This document shows, piece after piece, positions 8,866 through 18,696 of a DNA stretch of 37,974 bases. Origin of the DNA: an uncultured Clostridia bacterium (lineage in GTDB: Bacteria > Bacillota > Clostridia > TANB77 > CAG-508); the NCBI GenBank assembly GCA_947629555.1, contig CANRED010000013.1, forward strand, positions 1 to 37,974, in the 5' to 3' direction. A program made the position numbers and the translations under genes. The notes under the pieces are model-generated. The model was not told where the DNA came from. It saw nothing but the letters and a program-made list of their open reading frames with translations, and searched no databases. Position 1 is the stretch's first letter. Each line of letters starts with the position of its first letter.

Positions 8866-10708
8866 ATGCATATTAATAATTTAAAAATTAATGGCTATGG
8901 AAAATTAGAAAAAAAAGAAATTGAATTACAAAAAGGAATAAATATAATAAATCGGAAAAAATGAAAGTGGTAAAAGTACATTATTAAACTTTATATCTTC
9001 AATGTTTTATGGCGCATCAAAAAACAAAAATGGAAAAGACATATCAGATTACGAAAAATACAAACCATGGAATGCAGAAGAATTTTCAGGGAAAATAAAA
9101 TATACTTTAGATAATGGAAAGCAGTATGAAGTTTTTAGGGATTTTAGTAAAAAAAATCCAAAAATATACAATGAAAATTTAGAGGATATATCAAATAATT
9201 TTAACATAGATAAAACAAAAGGAAATCAGTTTTTTATAGAACAAACAGGAATTGACGAAAACCTATTTTTTAATACAATGACAGTTTGTCAAGATGAAGT
9301 AGTTTTAGATAGTTCTAAACAAAATACTTTAATACAAAAAATTACAAATGTAGTTTCTTCAGGAGATGATAACACATCTTACAAAAAAACAATGGATAAA
9401 TTAAACAAAAAATTGTTAGATGAAGTAGGAACTTCTAGAACTACAGAACGACCAATAAATATAATTGAAGAAGAAATAAAACACATAGAGACAGATAAAA
9501 ATGAATTAGAACTATACAAAATGCAAACACAAAATATAGAAATACAAAGCAATGAAATAAAAAACAGATTAGAGCAAATAGAAACTGAGTTAAATATATT
9601 AAAAGAAATAAAGGAATACAAACAAGCAGAAATACTAGAAGAACAAAGAATAGGAATAAATACAACTAAATTAAATGAGTATAATAATAAGCTAAGTGAA
9701 TTGCAAAGACCAACTACCAGTCAGACTAAAAAAGCATTAAATCCAATAATAGTGTTACTGATTGATATTATCATTATAGGTGGTAGTGTATTATTAAAAA
9801 ATGCTATTTTAAGTACATGTATAGGAATTATCCTAGGAATATTGTTTATCATTAATTATTGTAGTTATAATAAATATAAAACTAATATAGCTAAACAAAA
9901 AGAAGAAAATATAAAGTATAATAAAGAACTAGAATTTATACAAGAAAATATAAAACAGTGTAATGATGAAATTAAATTAGATAGAGAAAATATAGAAAAA
10001 AGGCAAAACGAGGAAAAAGAAAATATAAAATCTAAGTATGGAAATATTGATAATTTAGATGAATACATAGTAGAAGAGCTTAGTCAAGTAACAGAAAACA
10101 TTGAGAAAAAGCAAAAAGAATATAATGAAATTATATTAAAAGATAATACAATGAAAATACAAAAGAATAACATATTAGAAAAACTAGAGAATTTATCAAA
10201 GCAAGAAGAGCGTTTACAATATTTATATGAACAGCAAGCAGAGTTAAAAACACTTGCAAATTCAATAAACCTTGCACAAGAAGGCTTAGAAGAAGCATAT
10301 ACAATAATGAAAAACACAGTAACTCCGAAATTTACCGATGAATTAACAAGTATAATAAAAAATATTACCAAGGAAAAATATAAAAAAGTAAAATTCAACG
10401 ATAGTGAAGGACTTACAGTAGAATTAGAAAATGGAGAGTATGTAAATTGTAGCAAACTAAGCATAGGAACGATAGACCAAATGTACTTAGCTCTAAGGCT
10501 ATCAATTTTAAACGAAATAAGCAAAGAAACAATGCCAATAATATTAGATGAAGCCTTTGTATATTACGATAGTGATAGATTAGAAAATATATTGAATTAT
10601 ATTGCAAAAGAATATAAAGAAAAACAAATAATAATTTTAACTTGCACTAATAGAGAAATAGATGCGTTAAATAATTTAAAAATACAATATAATCTAATAA
10701 ATCTATAA
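8866..10708 (+). CDS. SbcC/RAD50-like AAA ATPase (YhaN-type), requires +1 shift at CGG 8953-8955
   Basis: ATG 8866 with RBS aaaggag: MHINNLKINGYGKLEKKEIELQKGINIIN-[C]-GKNESGKSTLLNFISSMFYGASK...; long coiled coil; C-terminal signature LSIGTIDQMYLALRLS and Walker B MPIILDEAFVYYD. Without the shift, translation stops at TGA 8962-8964 after 31 aa; omitting C8953 gives 613 aa. Confidence 0.9.
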
Positions 10709-10709
10709 T

Positions 10710-10896
10710 CTTGCCTCCCACTTGGGCCATACCCCAAATAAATTACATACATCCATGCACCTTGGCTCCCTGCTGTAGGGGTCGATGCCCACATCGACCC
10801 GTCACTCCGAAGGCATACTCAATACACAAAAATGGCATCCATGTACCTTGGCTCCCTTATATAAGGGAGCTGTCACCGAAGGTGACTGAGGGTTCT
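10710..10896 (+). repeat. Composite interspersed repeat (GTCGATG module A variant plus B module)
   Basis: ttggctccctgctgtaggggtcgatgcccacatcgacccgtcactccgaaggcatactc ... cttggctcccttatataagggagctgtcaccgaaggtgactgagggttct. Confidence 0.9.
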
Positions 10897-10970
10897 ATGC
10901 ATAAATACTTGTGTTTTTTACCAATATATAGTATAATAATAAAGTTAAAATGTATAAAGGAGAGGCTATT

Positions 10971-12029
10971 ATGTTTCAAAAATTAGAAGACGTAGAAAAA
11001 AGATACGAGGAATTAAATGCCAAAATTAGTGACCCAGAGGTAATTTCTAATCAAAACGAATGGAAAAAACTAATGAAGGAACATGCAGAAATAACAGATA
11101 TAGTAGAAAAATATAGAGAATATAAAAAAGTAAATAAAGACTTAGAAGATGCAAAAGCTATGCTAGAAGACAAAGAATTAAGAGAACTAGCCGAATTAGA
11201 AATAGAAGAGGCAAAAGAGAAATTGCCTAAAATAGAAGAAGAATTAAAAATATTATTAATTCCTAAAGATCCAAATGATGACAAAAACGTTATATGCGAA
11301 ATTAGAGGTGGTGCTGGAGGAGAAGAAGCAGCACTATTTGCAGGAACTTTATTTAGAATGTACTCAATGTATGCAGAATCTAAACATTGGAAAATAGATG
11401 TTATGAACGAAAACGAAACAGAACTTGGTGGATATAAGGAAATAACATTCATGGTAACAGGAAAAGGAGCATATAATAGACTAAAATTCGAAAGTGGAGT
11501 ACACAGAGTACAAAGAGTTCCAGATACAGAATCAAGCGGAAGAATACACACATCAACTGCGACAGTTGCAGTATTACCAGAAGTAGAAGATGTAGAAATA
11601 GAAATAAACCCAGCAGATATAAAAATGGATGTATATAGGGCATCTGGTGCAGGAGGACAACACGTAAACAAAACATCTTCAGCAGTAAGATTAACTCACA
11701 TACCTACAGGAATAGTTGCAGAATGTCAAACTGAAAGATCACAATTACAAAACAGAGAATATGCAATGAGACTATTAAAATCAAGATTATATGAAATAGA
11801 ACAAAGAGAAAAGGAAGAAAAATTAGCAAAAGAAAGAAAAAGTCAAGTTGGAACAGGGGATAGAAGTGAAAAGATAAGAACATACAACTATCCACAAGGA
11901 AGAATAACAGATCATAGAATAGGTCTTAGCATATATCAAATGGAAAATTTCTTAAATGGTGATTTAGATGAAATGATAGATAGCTTAATTGCAACAGACA
12001 GAGCAGAAAGATTAAAAGGTGAAGAATAA
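10971..12029 (+). CDS. prfA: Peptide chain release factor 1 (RF1)
   Basis: [25 protein letters not shown] start after RBS aaaggag; [22 protein letters not shown] (GGQ); ORF track start 10950 is upstream of the likely start. Confidence 0.97.
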   Translation: MFQKLEDVEKRYEELNAKISDPEVISNQNEWKKLMKEHAEITDIVEKYREYKKVNKDLEDAKAMLEDKELRELAELEIEEAKEKLPKIEEELKILLIPKDPNDDKNVICEIRGGAGGEEAALFAGTLFRMYSMYAESKHWKIDVMNENETELGGYKEITFMVTGKGAYNRLKFESGVHRVQRVPDTESSGRIHTSTATVAVLPEVEDVEIEINPADIKMDVYRASGAGGQHVNKTSSAVRLTHIPTGIVAECQTERSQLQNREYAMRLLKSRLYEIEQREKEEKLAKERKSQVGTGDRSEKIRTYNYPQGRITDHRIGLSIYQMENFLNGDLDEMIDSLIATDRAERLKGEE

Positions 12030-12030
12030 G

Positions 12031-12054
12031 AAAAGTGGCGATGCCACTTTTTTT
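12031..12054 (+). terminator. Rho-independent terminator of prfA
   Basis: aaaagtggc-gat-gccacttttttt. Confidence 0.9.
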
Positions 12055-12176
12055 GTTGCGTAGAAAAATCGATGAAAACTTAATAAAAAATAAATATTAA
12101 ATATAATGAAACTTTTAAAATGAGGAAACAACTCTTTTATTTAGAATAAATTAATAATTACTATAAAGGAGAAAAA

Positions 12177-12692
12177 ATGGAGGAATTAGTAGTCAGAGCA
12201 AAACAAGGAGATTTAACTGCTTTAGAAGAAATTATTATATCTATGAAAAACGATTTATATAAGATTGCAAAATCTAGATTTATCAATAATGAAGATGCAG
12301 AAGATGCTGTACAAGAAACAATAATATCAGTCATAAAATCCATTAAAAAAGTACAAAAAGTAGATAGCTTTAAATCGTGGATTATAAAAATATTAATAAA
12401 CAAATGCAATACAATATATAAAAAAAGAAAAAAATCTAGTATTTATATTGATGAAATAGAAATATCAGATACACCAATAGAAACTAATAATGATTTTGAC
12501 AATGATATGGATTTTTATTTGATGCTAAAAGGTTTAAATTATAAAGAAAAACTTATTATAATTCTTTTTTACTCACAAGATTATTCAATAAAAGAAATCA
12601 GTAAAATGCTGAAAATGAATGAAAATACAGTAAAAACAAATATGTTTAGAGCAAAAGCGAAGATAAAAAATAATTATATTAAGGAGGCGTAA
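12177..12692 (+). CDS. RNA polymerase sigma-70 family (ECF-like) sigma factor
   Basis: 171 aa; region 2 (NEDAEDAVQETIISVIKSIKK...FKSWIIKILINKCNTIYKKRK) and region 4 (YSQDYSIKEISKMLKMNENTVKTNMFRAKAKIK). Confidence 0.92.
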   Translation: MEELVVRAKQGDLTALEEIIISMKNDLYKIAKSRFINNEDAEDAVQETIISVIKSIKKVQKVDSFKSWIIKILINKCNTIYKKRKKSSIYIDEIEISDTPIETNNDFDNDMDFYLMLKGLNYKEKLIIILFYSQDYSIKEISKMLKMNENTVKTNMFRAKAKIKNNYIKEA

Positions 12693-12693
12693 A

Positions 12694-13962
12694 ATGGACG
12701 ACTGGGATATAAAAATACAAAAGATAATGAAAGCTAAAATTCATGAGCCAGAAGATTATGAACAAAAAATATTAAATACAATAAGAACAACAAGTGATGA
12801 AGAGAAAGCTAGTAGATTTATTATAATGAAAAAAGTTCTGGCTACAGTTGGTATAAGTTTAATTTTGGTATCAGGCATAGTATATGCAATAAATATAAAA
12901 AGTACAAATAAATCAGACAGAGGATTAGGAAATGGTGTTGAAACTGCAATAGATAATGGATACATTGAAGAAGTAGATAAAGATTTTACTAGTATTAATG
13001 ATATAAATGCAAATATTAAAATGGAAAATATACTTATGGATGATACTAATTTAAGTGCAAGACTTATAATAGATTTTGAAGATGAAATAAGTAATCAAAT
13101 AAATATTGACAAAGTTTATGAAATAGAATTAACAGATTTAATAGTGCGAGATGAAGAAAATCGTATATTACATGGTGGAAGTGATGAAGAAAGATTTAAA
13201 ACTTACTGCATAGAAAATAATTTAAATTACACTTTTGGGCAAATTAATGAAAATTACGTAGGTAGTGGAGTGCAATGCTTTATAGAGGATAAAGGAAATA
13301 ATAATATTAGATTAATGTATAATATGATTGCAAATAACTTTCCAAAGTCTAAGAAGTTATACTTTTCACTTACAAAAATATTAATGAAAGTATCAGAAGG
13401 TAATAGCTATTTGATAAATGGAGACTGGCAAATTGAAATAGATGTACCAGAGGAAATGTATAATAGAACAGAAGAGTATTATAAAGTAAAAAGTTGCGAT
13501 AATGAAGACTTTGATGTATATACAGCAAAAGTAACAAATACAGGATTTGAAATTGGTGTTATTATTTCTAATATAGAAACACCAAAAACGGATATGCAAA
13601 AATTAAGAAAATATGGTAAAGTAAATGATGATTATAGTAATGGAAAAATTTCTTATGAGGAAGCAATGGAATACGTAAATTGGTATGCTAACTGGTTTGA
13701 TTCAATGCATCCTATAGCTACAAGTGACCATAATTTTAAAAAGGAAAAAATAGATGCTTCTTATGTACAAAATGCAGAAGGAAAGACATTTAATTGTAGT
13801 TTTAGCCCTTCAAGAAATGCTACAACAGTTTTTTTAGATGGAAATAAATATGATTTTTATGAAACATTTGAAATGACTAAATATGATGCAACAGATAAAA
13901 TAAAAGTAGTATTATATTATTACGGAACACCCGTAACGATAGAACTAGAAAAAGTAAAATAA
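12694..13962 (+). CDS. Membrane-anchored probable anti-sigma/DUF4179-like protein paired with the sigma factor
   Basis: 422 aa, start 1 nt after sigma stop; cytosolic N-terminus (~50 aa), one TM helix, large extracytoplasmic domain. Confidence 0.65.
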   Translation: MDDWDIKIQKIMKAKIHEPEDYEQKILNTIRTTSDEEKASRFIIMKKVLATVGISLILVSGIVYAINIKSTNKSDRGLGNGVETAIDNGYIEEVDKDFTSINDINANIKMENILMDDTNLSARLIIDFEDEISNQINIDKVYEIELTDLIVRDEENRILHGGSDEERFKTYCIENNLNYTFGQINENYVGSGVQCFIEDKGNNNIRLMYNMIANNFPKSKKLYFSLTKILMKVSEGNSYLINGDWQIEIDVPEEMYNRTEEYYKVKSCDNEDFDVYTAKVTNTGFEIGVIISNIETPKTDMQKLRKYGKVNDDYSNGKISYEEAMEYVNWYANWFDSMHPIATSDHNFKKEKIDASYVQNAEGKTFNCSFSPSRNATTVFLDGNKYDFYETFEMTKYDATDKIKVVLYYYGTPVTIELEKVK

Positions 13963-13973
13963 AAATTAATCAT

Positions 13974-14028
13974 AAAACTCTTTAATAATAAATAAACTAT
14001 TAATAAATTTATTATTAAGGAGTTTTTT
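13974..14028 (+). promoter_or_regulatory. Long hairpin whose 3' arm includes the RBS of the ZIP transporter gene
   Basis: aaactctttaataataaa ... tttattattaaggagtttttt; aaggag is the likely SD for the GTG start at 14032. Confidence 0.5.
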
Positions 14029-14031
14029 ATT

Positions 14032-14778
14032 GTGGAAGCATTAATTAAAACTACATTAGCTGGTTTGTTTTTTGGAACTTTTGGAACGACAATAGGAGGA
14101 ATTATAGGAGTTACATTTAAGAACACATCAAATAAATTCTTGAGCTTTATATTAGAATTTGCTGCAGGACTTATGATTTCAATAGTATGTTTTGACTTAA
14201 TACCAGAGGCTTTAGAACTATCTTCATTAACATACACAATAGTTGGAATTATAATAGGCGTTGTAAGCATGATTATATGTGACAACCTTATCAAAACAAA
14301 ATACAATGATAAAAAGGTAAGAAGTATAAAAAATTCAAATTCATTATTAAAAACTGGTATAGTAGTAGGAATAGGATTAGCACTACATAATTTTCCAGAA
14401 GGTTTAGCAATAGGATCAGGATTTGAAGCATCAATAAAATTAGGGTATTCTCTAGCAATAGCAATCCTTCTTCATGACATTCCGGAAGGTATTTCAATGT
14501 CTGTTCCAATGAGGTATGGCGGAATGAATAAGACTAAAGTTGTAGTTTATACATTGTTATCAGGTGTAACAACAGGAATAGGTGCATTTTTTGGAGCCTT
14601 GCTAGGTAGTATATCAACAGGTGTAATAAGTATATGCCTAAGTTTTGCTGCAGGAGCAATGTTATACATAGTTTCAGGAGAATTAATACCAGAATCAAAA
14701 AACTTATACAAAGGAAGGTTTGCATCTCTTGGAAATATATTAGGATTTGTAATGGGAATATTAGCAATGAATTTATAA
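14032..14778 (+). CDS. ZIP family metal transporter
   Basis: 248 aa, multiple TM helices; ALHNFPEGLAIGSGFE and LHDIPEGISMSVPMRYGG signature motifs. Confidence 0.93.
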   Translation: MEALIKTTLAGLFFGTFGTTIGGIIGVTFKNTSNKFLSFILEFAAGLMISIVCFDLIPEALELSSLTYTIVGIIIGVVSMIICDNLIKTKYNDKKVRSIKNSNSLLKTGIVVGIGLALHNFPEGLAIGSGFEASIKLGYSLAIAILLHDIPEGISMSVPMRYGGMNKTKVVVYTLLSGVTTGIGAFFGALLGSISTGVISICLSFAAGAMLYIVSGELIPESKNLYKGRFASLGNILGFVMGILAMNL

Positions 14779-14849
14779 ATATACCAAATAAATTTTCTTG
14801 CATAACTAATTCAAGTAATGTTATAATACAACAATAGGAGTGATACAAG

Positions 14850-15299
14850 TTGAAAAAAATAATGTTTATTTGTACAGGAAATGTATGCAGGAGTGCTATG
14901 GCAGATGGACTAATGAAAAAATTAGTAAAAGACACAAAAAAAGATGTACAAGTTTATTCTTGTGGAATATTTGCAGAAGATGGAGAAGGACCAACATACA
15001 ATGCACAAGAAGCAATAAAAGAATATGATGTTGATTTAAAAGGACATAAAGCAACTAATATAAGAAATTCCCAAATAAAAGATATGGATATAATATTATG
15101 TGCGACGGTATCACATAAAAATAACGTAATAATGATGTATCCAGAATTAAAGGACAAGGTATTCACAATAAAAGAATATGCAGGATTTGATAATAATGAT
15201 TTAGACATACCAGATCCATGGGGATATGATATAGAAACTTATAGATTTTGTGCAGCAAGCATAAATAAGTGCTTACAACGAATTATAGAAAAACTTTAA
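14850..15299 (+). CDS. Low-molecular-weight protein-tyrosine-phosphatase family protein
   Basis: 149 aa, TTG start; MKKIMFICTGNVCRSAMADGLM (C-X5-R-S) and C-terminal IPDPWGYDIETYR (DP loop). Confidence 0.93.
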   Translation: MKKIMFICTGNVCRSAMADGLMKKLVKDTKKDVQVYSCGIFAEDGEGPTYNAQEAIKEYDVDLKGHKATNIRNSQIKDMDIILCATVSHKNNVIMMYPELKDKVFTIKEYAGFDNNDLDIPDPWGYDIETYRFCAASINKCLQRIIEKL

Positions 15300-15350
15300 T
15301 TTATATTTGAAGAAAATTGAATTTATACTTCGGAAGGAATGAAATAACAA

Positions 15351-17624
15351 ATGGAAGAACAGTTGAAAGAACTAAACGATAAACAATATGAGGCAGTTGT
15401 AAATACAGATGGACCATGCTTAGTAATTGCAGGAGCAGGTAGTGGAAAAACAAAAGTATTAACATATAAAATTGCATATTTAATAAAAGAGAAAAATATA
15501 AAACCATGGAATATATTAGCAATAACGTTTACAAATAAAGCAGCAAATGAAATGAAACAAAGAGCAGAAAACCTAATAGGGGATAATGTAAAAGACATGT
15601 GGATAGGAACCTTCCACTCAATTTGCGTAAAAATATTAAGAAGATACATAAATACAATAGGCTATGATTCATCATTTGTAATATTCGATACAACAGACCA
15701 AAGAAGCCTTATAAAAGAATGCTTAAAAGAATTAAATATAGATGACAAATTATTTACAGATAGATCAGTATTAGCTGAAATAAGTAATGCAAAAAATGAA
15801 ATGCTAGAGCCTAGTGCTTATGCAGTAAAGGCAAGTGGAGATTACAGAAAAGAAAAAATTGCTACAATTTATGAAATGTATCAAAAAAAATTAAAAATAA
15901 ATAATGCACTAGATTTCGATGATATAATTAATTTAACAATAAAAGTTCTAACAGAAACGCCAGAAGCCCTAGAGTATTATACAGAAAAATTTAAATATGT
16001 ATTAGTAGACGAATATCAAGATACAAATAAGGCACAATTTATGCTAATATCAATCCTTGCAAGTAGACACGGAAACATTACAGTTGTTGGAGATAACGAC
16101 CAATCAATATATTCATTTAGAGGAGCAGATATAACAAATATACTAAATTTTGAAAAAGACTTTCCAGGTGCAAAAATAATAAAACTAGAGCAAAACTATA
16201 GATGTACAGGAAATATATTAAATGCAGCAAATGAGGTTATAAAGCACAATGTTGCAAAATACAAAAAAACTCTATGGACAAAAAACGAAAAAGGTCAAAC
16301 ACCTAAGTTCTATCAAGCAAGAGATGAATACGATGAAGCAACATATATAGTAAATGAAATAAATCATTTAAAAAGGGAAGAATATTATAAATACTCAGAC
16401 TTTGCAGTATTATATAGAATGAATACACAATCTCGTGCAATAGAAGATATTTTAAGAAGAGAAAATATACCATATAAAATTGTAGGAGGACTAAAATTCT
16501 ACGAAAGAAAAGAAATAAAAGATGCAGTTGCTTATTTAAGATTAATACACAATCCAGCAGATAATCTAAGCCTAAAAAGAATTATAAACGAGCCTAAAAG
16601 AGGAATAGGAAAAACAAGCTTAGATAGCGTAGAGCAAATTGCAGAACAAAATGGCATATCAATGTATGAAGTAATAAAAAAAGCAGAACAATTTGGGCTA
16701 AATAGAGTATATGTAAACTCTAGGGAATTTGTAAATACAATGGAAGAGTTAATACAAGAAAAAGAAAATTTATCAATATCAGAATTAATTAAAGTAATGC
16801 TAAATAAAACAGGCTACACTCAAGCACTAGAACTAGAAAATACAGTAGAAGCGGAAAATAGAATAGAAAACTTAGAAGAATTATTAACGGTTGCAATAGA
16901 GTTTGAAGAACAATATGCAGAGAATACATTAGCTGAATTTTTAGAGAATATTACACTTTCAAGTGATGTAGATGATATGGAAGAAACAGATAACTCAGTT
17001 ACTTTAATGACACTACATAGTGCTAAAGGATTGGAGTTTGAAGTAGTATTTTTAGTTGGAATGGAAGAAGGTATATTTCCAAGTTCACGTTCAATAGGTG
17101 AGCAGAAGGAATTAGAGGAAGAAAGACGTTTATGTTATGTTGGAATAACAAGGGCTAAAACATATTTAAACTTAACATGTGCAAAACAAAGAACAATATT
17201 TGGTTCTACTAGTTGTAATGTAATATCTCGATTTATAAAAGAAATACCAGAAGAATTATTAGAAGGATTTATCGAAGAAGAAACTAAAAATAATGATACA
17301 TCTAGGGAATGGACGTATGGAAATTCCTCAATAAGTTCATACAAAAATGTTAACTATACAAATTCAGTAAAAACTAATAAACAATCTGCGTTTGCCTTTA
17401 GAACAGCAGAAAGTTTTCTTAAAAATATAGCAGCAAAATCACAAGAAACAAATATAGATTTAAGTAAATATAAAGCAGGATGCAGAGTTTATCATAAAAA
17501 ATTTGGAGAAGGAACAATAAATTCCGTAGAACAAGAAGGAGACGATTTAAAAGTAGATATATCTTTCGACAAAGTAGGAAAGAAACGCCTAATGGCAAAA
17601 TTTGCAGGTTTAGAAATAATATAA
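15351..17624 (+). CDS. pcrA: ATP-dependent DNA helicase PcrA/UvrD
   Basis: 757 aa; LNDKQYEAVVNTDGPCLVIAGAGSGKTKVLTYKIAYLI, LVDEYQDTNKAQF, VVGDNDQSIYSFRGAD, LMTLHSAKGLEFEVVFLVGMEEGIFP, RRLCYVGITRAK. Confidence 0.97.
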   Translation: MEEQLKELNDKQYEAVVNTDGPCLVIAGAGSGKTKVLTYKIAYLIKEKNIKPWNILAITFTNKAANEMKQRAENLIGDNVKDMWIGTFHSICVKILRRYINTIGYDSSFVIFDTTDQRSLIKECLKELNIDDKLFTDRSVLAEISNAKNEMLEPSAYAVKASGDYRKEKIATIYEMYQKKLKINNALDFDDIINLTIKVLTETPEALEYYTEKFKYVLVDEYQDTNKAQFMLISILASRHGNITVVGDNDQSIYSFRGADITNILNFEKDFPGAKIIKLEQNYRCTGNILNAANEVIKHNVAKYKKTLWTKNEKGQTPKFYQARDEYDEATYIVNEINHLKREEYYKYSDFAVLYRMNTQSRAIEDILRRENIPYKIVGGLKFYERKEIKDAVAYLRLIHNPADNLSLKRIINEPKRGIGKTSLDSVEQIAEQNGISMYEVIKKAEQFGLNRVYVNSREFVNTMEELIQEKENLSISELIKVMLNKTGYTQALELENTVEAENRIENLEELLTVAIEFEEQYAENTLAEFLENITLSSDVDDMEETDNSVTLMTLHSAKGLEFEVVFLVGMEEGIFPSSRSIGEQKELEEERRLCYVGITRAKTYLNLTCAKQRTIFGSTSCNVISRFIKEIPEELLEGFIEEETKNNDTSREWTYGNSSISSYKNVNYTNSVKTNKQSAFAFRTAESFLKNIAAKSQETNIDLSKYKAGCRVYHKKFGEGTINSVEQEGDDLKVDISFDKVGKKRLMAKFAGLEII

Positions 17625-17630
17625 AAAATC

Positions 17631-17763
17631 CCCTGCCTCCCTATTGTAGGGAACGACGCCCTCGTCGTTCCGTGCTCCGAAGCCATGCCCAAATAAATTA
17701 TATGCATACATGACCCTTGCCTCCCTTACATAAGGGAGGTGGCGCGAAGCGCCGGAGGGTTCT
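17631..17763 (+). repeat. Composite interspersed repeat (A + B modules)
   Basis: ctgcctccctattgtagggaacgacgccctcgtcgttccgtgctccgaagcc ... cttgcctcccttacataagggaggtggcgcgaagcgccggagggttct. Confidence 0.9.
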
Positions 17764-17841
17764 TTTTTTGCTTAAAAATGAATAAAAAACAAAAAAATGT
17801 TAATAATATAAACAAATTAACTTTGGAAAGGAAGGATAAAA

Positions 17842-18030
17842 ATGGCAAACTTAACACAAGTAGAACTTCAAAACTTAAGACACCTAATAGGAGCACATGA
17901 TACATCATATCAAAAATTAAATTCTTATGCATCAAATTGTGTAGATCCACAAGTAAAACAATTATTTACAAAATCAGCACAAGATGCATTAACAACAAAA
18001 CAAAAATTATTAACATTTTTAAATAATTAG
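17842..18030 (+). CDS. Small CotF-like (spore coat-related) helical protein
   Basis: 62 aa with strong RBS; helical, similar in style to CotF-like proteins, adjacent to a second CotF-like ORF. Confidence 0.55.
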   Translation: MANLTQVELQNLRHLIGAHDTSYQKLNSYASNCVDPQVKQLFTKSAQDALTTKQKLLTFLNN

Positions 18031-18042
18031 GAGGTAACTAAC

Positions 18043-18288
18043 ATGGATGAAAAATATATGGTTAATGACATATTAGAGAGTGTAAAAGCTGAATTAACAA
18101 CATACCAAGGAGTTATATCAGAAGCAGAAAATACACAATTAAGACAAACAATACAACAGATAAGAAATAATGACGAAGCATTTCAATATGAGTTATACAA
18201 AGTAGCGTCAGCAAAGGGATATTACACACCAGCAGGACAAGCAACACAAGACGAAATAAACAAAGTAAGAAATGAAGTAAGTCAATAA
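18043..18288 (+). CDS. Small CotF-like spore coat protein
   Basis: 81 aa; DEKYMVNDILESVKAEL...YELYKVASAKGYYTPAGQATQDEI resembles the C-terminal part of the CotF family. Confidence 0.65.
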   Translation: MDEKYMVNDILESVKAELTTYQGVISEAENTQLRQTIQQIRNNDEAFQYELYKVASAKGYYTPAGQATQDEINKVRNEVSQ

Positions 18289-18290
18289 AA

Positions 18291-18315
18291 GACAGGGATT
18301 ATCCCTGTTTTTTTA
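18291..18315 (+). terminator. Rho-independent terminator
   Basis: acaggga-tta-tccctgttttttt. Confidence 0.88.
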
Positions 18316-18336
18316 TTGACTTACTTCATTTATATC

Positions 18337-18480
18337 GTAGGGAACGACGCCCACATCGACCCGCGCTCCGAAGGCACACCCAAATAAATTATATGTATCC
18401 ATACCCCTTGGCTCCCTATTGTGTGGAACGACGCCCTCGTCGTTCCGTTGGAGCTGTCACCGAAGGTGACTGAGGGTTTT
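18337..18480 (+). repeat. Composite interspersed repeat with an A module inserted inside the B-module hairpin
   Basis: gtagggaacgacgcccacatcgacccgcgctccgaaggcacaccc ... cttggctccctattgtgtggaacgacgccctcgtcgttccgttggagctgtcaccgaaggtgactgagggttttat. Confidence 0.9.
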
Positions 18481-18696
18481 ATTTATGTCTTTAAATTAAA
18501 TTAAAATATTACAAAACTGTAATAATACTGAAAAATAAGCAACAATCCACATTTTCCCTAAGCAATACAATGGATAAGTAAGAAAAATAAAGAAAACAAG
18601 AGAAAAATAAAGAAAATAAAATATAAACGTAAATATCATAAACTAACAATTATTGTCAAAAAAAATAGAATAAGATAAAATATAATAGTTGAAGGA

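Noticed and set aside
8953-8964. CGG reassigned to another amino acid, or UGA read-through/selenocysteine at 8962
   Set aside because: Reassignment cannot correct a 1-nt frame difference, and the homologous sequence continues in the +1 frame before the TGA. UGA appears to be a normal stop (end of the 27432-27872 gene)
11051-11671. 206-aa minus-strand ORF inside prfA
   Set aside because: Antisense of a strongly conserved gene; low-complexity Ser/Phe-rich translation
18581-18616. 16-bp direct repeat agaaaaataaagaaaa (20-bp period) upstream of the M23 gene
   Set aside because: Low-complexity A-rich DNA; likely chance in this composition
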